Position numbers and translations under genes: made by a program
Notes under the pieces: generated by a model
Seen by the model: the letters and a program-made list of their open reading frames with translations, nothing else
What the model was told of the DNA's origin: nothing
Database searches by the model: none
Shown here: piece after piece, positions 50,617 to 54,421 of the stretch
How positions within the stretch are numbered: the first letter of the stretch is position 1
Layout: every line of letters begins with the position of its first letter
NCBI GenBank assembly: GCA_900473745.1
Contig: UCMW01000025.1
Location: 1-54,421 of the forward strand
Direction of reading: 5' to 3'
DNA: 54,421 bases
Source of the DNA: Hyphomicrobiales bacterium
GTDB lineage: Bacteria > Pseudomonadota > Alphaproteobacteria > Rhizobiales > Rhizobiaceae

Positions 50617-51740
50617 CTGCGGCACGATGACTCAGCACCACAAATTCCGAAGGCAAATCGGCTCCGTATTTGGTAACTTCCGGCCATGTTTGATGCCGCC
50701 GACCTTCCCGATGATGTTGCCGCCCTGAAGGCGATGCTGATCGCGGCGCAGGCACGCGAGGCGGCCAAAGATGTCGCGATAGCCAGCAAGGACGAGCATA
50801 TCGCCCGCAAGGATGAGCGGATCGAGCGGCTTGAGAAGCTCGTCGCAGCCTTCAAGCAGGCAGCCTTCGGACGCAAATCCGAGAAGACCGATCCTGACCA
50901 ATTCGACCTGGCGCTGGAAGACCTGGAGACGGCTATCGCCGTGATCCATGCCGAGGAAGAGGCGGACGCTCCTGCAGGAGGCAGGATTAGCAAGCCACGC
51001 GCGACCAATCGCGGCTCCCTTCCAAAGCATCTCCCGCGTATCGAGGAAGTTATTGAGCCAGAGAGCCTGATCTGTGGCTGCGGCGGTTGCCTACATTGCA
51101 TCGGCGAGGATGTCTCCGAGCGGTTGGACGTGATCCCGGCACAGTTCCGCGTGATCGTCACCCGCCGCCCTAAGTATGCCTGCCGTGCCTGCACCGACGG
51201 GGTCGTCCAAGCCCCAGCTCCGGCACGGTTGATCCAGGCTGGGCTGCCGACGGAAGCGACCATCGCCCATGTTCTGGTCTCCAAGTACGCCGATCACCTT
51301 CCGCTCTATCGGCAGGCGCAGATCATGAGCCGCCAGGGCATCGATCTCGACCGATCAACACTTGCCGACTGGGTCGGTCGGGCAGCCTATGAACTGCGGC
51401 CCGTCTTCAATGCGTTGGTCGCCGACCTGAAGCGCTCGACCAAACTGTTCATGGATGAGACCCGTGCCCCAGTTCTCGATCCTGGCTCCCGCAAGACCAA
51501 GACCGAATACTTCTGGGCGCTGGCGCGGGATGATCGTCCTTGGGGCGGCGGTGCTCCGCCAGGTGTCGCCTTCACATACGCTCCCGGTCGCGGCGGCATT
51601 CATGCCGAACGGATACTGGAGGGCTTCTCTGGCATCCTGCAGGTCGATGGCTATGCCGGATACAACAGGCTGATCGCCCCCGAGCGTGTCGGCCCAGACA
51701 TTCAGCTCGCCTATTGTTGGGCCCATCTATGGACGCCCCC

Positions 51741-51992
51741 GACTTTGCAAGGGCAAAAAGCACATTTGGCAAACCTGCGGCTGCGGTCATCTATTCGGCC
51801 TCACTAGCGAGCCGCACCCTGCGACCCACGGCCTTGATGGTTGATCCGTAAAACCAGCTCCCAATCACGCGACGCGAACTCAAGGTTCGATGCGCCCAAC
51901 GGGCTCTGCTGGTTCCCGGTTAGCCCGGCTTTGCCATCATTTGCTTTCTATCCTCGCAACCACATCGATCCGATCCGGATCGAATTCGGCGA
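51741..51992 (-). ncRNA. Candidate bridge/seek RNA region of the IS110 element
   Basis: The 250 bases downstream of the transposase stop, inside the element, have no gene. In IS1111-subgroup elements this end encodes a structured guide RNA that base-pairs with target and donor DNA. Local inverted repeats are seen (for example GATCCGATCCGGATC near 51968-51982). I infer the RNA from element architecture; I have not folded it, and its ends are unknown. Confidence 0.45.
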
Positions 51993-53027
51993 TTACGCTG
52001 TTCTCATTGTTGCGCCCTCTCCTGGGTGCCCATAGGTCCCGCCAAACCTCAGCAACGCCCAAACAATGCGAGCGGTTTTATTGGCAACGGCAACAGCCGC
52101 AACATTGGCAGGACGACGATCCCTCAGCTTCGCAAGCCAGGTCCAGGATCGACCGCGCCACCGCATGATAGATCGGCTACCATGGATCAAAAGCCGCCGC
52201 AGATAACCGTCGCCACGTTTGCTGATGCCTCCCAGGCTATCCTTGCCCCCGGTAGAGTGCTGCTTAGGGACAAGCCCGAGCCAGGCGGCAAAATGACGGC
52301 CAGATTTGAAGTCGGATGGTTCTCTCATGGAGGATACCAAAGCTGTCGCCGTCACCACACCGACACCCGGGATCGTCATAAGTCGTCGGCAGGCATCGCT
52401 TCCCTTTACAACCCGGATGAGGTCCTGATCGATACGGAACAGCTTCGACTTCACTTCCCTCAATTGCTCGACAAGATAACGCAAGGCGTGGCGAGCGACG
52501 GATGGAAGCTCTTCAAAATTTTCGTCCTCGATCAGCTTTGTTAGAACGCCGATGTTGTGGGCGCGGTTGGGGGCAATGATACCGAATTCGGCGAGATGAC
52601 CCCGGATCGAGTTGATGAGCTGAGTCCTTTGACGGATCAGCATCTCCCTCACGCGGTGGATCACCAAAACTTCTTGCTGCATCTCCTCCTTGATGGGTAC
52701 AAAACGCATCGTTGGACGCGTCACTGCCTCGCAAATAGCTTCGGCATCAGCGGCATCATTCTTGTTCGTCTTGACGTAGGGGCGAACATATTGAGCTGGG
52801 ATTAGACGGACGTCGTGACCGATGTCACGCAGCAGCCTGGCCCAAAAATGAGAGCCGGGGCACGCTTCCAGAGCTACGAGCGAACGCGGAAGCGCTCGGA
52901 AGAAGACCTCGACCTCTTCGCGCTTCAGCCTTCTTCGTATGACCGCCTTCCCGGCAGAATCTGCGCCGTGAACTTGAAAGACGGATTTTGCAATATCGAG
53001 ACCAACAACACTGACTTGAGCTTCCAT
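51993..53027 (-). CDS. IS110-family transposase (DEDD recombinase)
   Basis: A 344-residue transposase with the N-terminal RuvC-like DEDD domain (VVGLDIAKSVFQVH with the first Asp, LVALEACPGSHFW with Glu, TNKNDAADAEAICEA with the last Asps) and the C-terminal Transposase_20 domain (LMTIPGVGVVTATALVSSM, FAAWLGLVPKQHSTGGKDSLGGISKRGDGYLRRLLIHG), whose serine is the presumed nucleophile. All motifs are intact, so this copy may be active. It lies opposite to the IS66 genes it interrupts. Confidence 0.96.
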   Translation of the reverse strand: MEAQVSVVGLDIAKSVFQVHGADSAGKAVIRRRLKREEVEVFFRALPRSLVALEACPGSHFWARLLRDIGHDVRLIPAQYVRPYVKTNKNDAADAEAICEAVTRPTMRFVPIKEEMQQEVLVIHRVREMLIRQRTQLINSIRGHLAEFGIIAPNRAHNIGVLTKLIEDENFEELPSVARHALRYLVEQLREVKSKLFRIDQDLIRVVKGSDACRRLMTIPGVGVVTATALVSSMREPSDFKSGRHFAAWLGLVPKQHSTGGKDSLGGISKRGDGYLRRLLIHGSRSIMRWRGRSWTWLAKLRDRRPANVAAVAVANKTARIVWALLRFGGTYGHPGEGATMRTA

Positions 53028-53681
53028 GGCGAACCTCCTGGTTGATTCGCCTCCATCATCCTTCGAGGCTGGCTCCGGCGGAAGGGGGCGTCCATACCAT
53101 CACGCCCGGCGGAAGCTGGTGGAGATCACCCGCAACGGCTCAGCGCCCATTGCTGAAGACGGCGTCAAACGGATTGGAGAACTGTATCGCATCGAAGCCG
53201 ACCTGCGCGGCCTTGATCCTGAAGCTCGCCTTGCAGCTCGGCAGGAACGATCAGCGCCACTAGTCGCAGACCTGCACGGCTGACTTGTCCATCACCGCGC
53301 ACGCGTGGCAACGAAGTCGCCGCTCGGCGAGGCTTTGGCCTACATCGCCAAATATTGGGACGGCCTGAAGCTCTTCCTGACCGACGGGCGCATTGAGATC
53401 GATAACAATAGTGTCGAGCGGACTATCCGGCCGATTGCGCTGAACCGGAAGAACGCACTCTTCGCAGGGCACGACGCTGGAGCAGAGAACTGGGCAACCA
53501 TCGCCTCGCTGATCGAGACGTGTAAGTTGAATGGCGTTGATCCGCAGGCCTATCTGAGCGCCACGCTAACCGCCATCGTCAACGGACATAAGCGGAGCCG
53601 GATCGATGGGCTGCTGCCTTGGTGCTGCACGCAAGACCACACTGCCGCCTCAGAGGCGACAAAACGTTTCAAATTTGATGG

Positions 53682-54026
53682 TTGAAGCTATCGATTTTGA
53701 ACAGGCTTGAGGTGTATTCAAACGGGCCTCGGCCGCGACTATTATCGCCACTAGATCGAGGACATGATTTGGAAAATTGGTTTCGCAAGTGGGCAGCGTT
53801 CGTAGGATTCGCCCTTCTAGGCCCGACATTTCTTGCCTATTCTATTACCTCTTTCCTTCATGGAGAGCTGCCCGGCAGACATGGATCAGCCATCACAAGC
53901 GCGGGTTCCCCATACCTCTTCTATCCCCTTGCATTAGCCCTGATATGCGGTTCGGCGCTCATGGCATATGGGAGTGTTATGTTTGTTATCGGGTATGTTC
54001 GCGGGCGATCACACCGCGAGAAATGA
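53682..54026 (+). CDS. IS66 passenger: small membrane protein of unknown function
   Basis: A frame of 114 codons open from a TTG overlapping the tnpC stop; the real start is uncertain. Two membrane helices are clear: AAFVGFALLGPTFLAYSITSFL and YLFYPLALALICGSALMAYGSVMFVIGYVRG. It lies between tnpC and the right inverted repeat, so it is carried within the element. The gene is distinct from core IS66 functions and I do not recognise a family. Confidence 0.55.
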   Translation: MKLSILNRLEVYSNGPRPRLLSPLDRGHDLENWFRKWAAFVGFALLGPTFLAYSITSFLHGELPGRHGSAITSAGSPYLFYPLALALICGSALMAYGSVMFVIGYVRGRSHREK

Positions 54027-54167
54027 ACATCCGCCAATGCCCCGGAGTTACCATACGCGCAACGTCTCCCGCCTTCGACAGGCATCACACGCCGCCGTCA
54101 AGGTGAAGGCAAACAGCACTTGCAGATAAACCGACATAGGACAACGTGGGCGCAGAACACCGGTTAC

Positions 54168-54421
54168 AAAAGGGTTGCAGGAGATGAATTGTCAAATAAT
54201 GGCGATCTCAATGATCTCTGAATTCGAGGCCACCATTCGTGCCAGATCGACACGCGCCCATGGGCATCAGCTTGTCTGAAGCTGCGGGTGGCAGAGCCAA
54301 ACACACGAAAAAAAGCCCACCAAAATGGCGGGCAAGTTCCATGGGAGGTTTTCAATAAATCCGATGCTGACAATCGGCGCATGACACTCCGAACACAACC
54401 CCTTTTTGTCCTCCGCAAGAA
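54168..54421. other. Right flank of IS66
   Basis: No secure gene. A minus-strand frame running off the window edge (stop at 54267) reads KKGLCSECHAPIVSIGF, a Cys-pair segment that might be the end of a truncated gene. However, a strong terminator (54307-54332) lies inside it, so the frame may be fortuitous. Confidence 0.3.
54307..54332 (-). terminator. Rho-independent terminator (minus strand)
   Basis: On the minus strand GCCCGCCA pairs with TGGTGGGC (one wobble pair) over a short loop, followed directly by seven Ts. It is a textbook intrinsic terminator and should end a transcript entering from the right edge of the window. Confidence 0.85.

Larger units (their letters stand above)
51728..53096 (-). 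mobile_element. IS110-family (IS1111-like) element nested in IS66 tnpC
   Basis: Perfect 13-bp inverted repeats TATGGACGCCCCC (51728-51740) and GGGGGCGTCCATA (53084-53096) bound the element. CCATC is present on both sides (51723-51727 and 53097-53101) and once in the rebuilt tnpC, so it is either a short target duplication or part of the recognised core. The transposase gene runs on the minus strand, leaving about 70 bases at its 5' end and 265 non-coding bases at its 3' end. Terminal repeats and a long 3' non-coding end are IS1111-subgroup features. Confidence 0.9.
50686..53685 (+). pseudogene. tnpC: IS66 TnpC transposase split by IS110 insertion and a nonsense codon
   Basis: The 5' part (50686-51727) encodes the coiled N-terminus (KDEHIARKDERIERLEKLVAAF), a zinc-binding CGCGGCLHCIG region, and the first two DDE acids (FMDETRAP and QVDGYAGYN). 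The IS110 element interrupts the CWAH|ARRKLVEI codons. Deleting 51728-53101 restores the frame exactly, giving cat-cac-gcc. The 3' part (53102-53685) carries the third acid (NNSVERTIRP) and the typical end, but has a TGA at 53281-53283 where a tryptophan codon is expected (DLHG, stop, LVHHRARV). Dead by two independent lesions. Confidence 0.93.
49792..54167 (+). mobile_element. IS66-family insertion sequence, interrupted by a nested IS110
   Basis: Left end GTAACCGGTGTTTTACCC (49792 on) and right end (complement of 54140-54167) match at 24 of 28 bases, giving the terminal inverted repeats. Inside are tnpA, tnpB and tnpC in the usual order, then a passenger ORF. The 8-base flanks differ (TGATCAAA left, AAAAGGGT right), so there is no target duplication; that points to later rearrangement or recombination between copies. 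tnpC is split by an IS110-type element (51728-53096) and also has a nonsense codon, so this copy cannot move by itself. Confidence 0.9.

Overview
The window looks like a replicon segment from an alphaproteobacterium of the Rhizobiales, probably an accessory plasmid or chromid. The signs are high GC with third-position bias, a DUF1612/HTH protein of the kind typical of rhizobial plasmids, rhizobial-style IS66 and IS110 elements, and many c-di-GMP and chemotaxis genes. Assignments rest on motifs and remembered family sequences; no database search was run.

Layout. 1-1.2 kb: two reading frames, probably pieces of one frameshifted zinc-ribbon protein. 1.4-9.2 kb: a tightly overlapping minus-strand operon (dgdA, B12-binding mutase subunit, MeaB GTPase, acyl-CoA mutase large subunit, crotonase, acyl-CoA ligase) divergent from the LysR regulator dgdR. 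9.2-14.4 kb: a decayed crotonase, then a second minus-strand operon (HSD10-type 3-hydroxyacyl-CoA dehydrogenase, thiolase, branched-chain-amino-acid-type binding protein) divergent from an AraC-type regulator. Together these can be read as one catabolic module for alpha,alpha-dialkylated compounds such as 2-aminoisobutyrate and 2-hydroxyisobutyrate: decarboxylating transamination, CoA activation, B12-dependent carbon-skeleton rearrangement, oxidation and thiolysis. 14.7-15.3 kb: a ParDE toxin-antitoxin pair.

15.8-26.3 kb: a type I secretion locus with an ABC exporter carrying a dead C39-like domain, an HlyD adaptor, three small AT-richer ORFs, and a 1714-residue calcium-motif repeat protein that is the likely substrate. 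The last codons of hlyD recur twice more downstream, which suggests cassette insertion or duplication at the hlyD 3' end. The substrate's C-terminus is frameshifted and runs into an opposing sce7726-type gene. 27-30 kb: a plasmid-type DUF1612 regulator, a Phd/VapC pair and a tyrosine recombinase.

30.3-46.2 kb: a signalling island with a GAF-EAL protein, a GAF-PAS-GGDEF-EAL protein, two GGDEF proteins, two intact chemoreceptors, one chemoreceptor broken by an amber codon and a frameshift, an ArsR-type regulator, a Gly/Ser-rich secreted protein, and a small ORF switched out of frame by a TC-dinucleotide tract. 46.5-49.6 kb: an envelope redox group (fasciclin protein, di-heme cytochrome b, Tat-exported molybdopterin lipoprotein, DoxX plus a truncated DoxX copy). 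49.8-54.2 kb: an IS66 element carrying a passenger membrane gene, its tnpC split by a nested IS110/IS1111-type element whose long non-coding end may encode a guide (bridge/seek) RNA.
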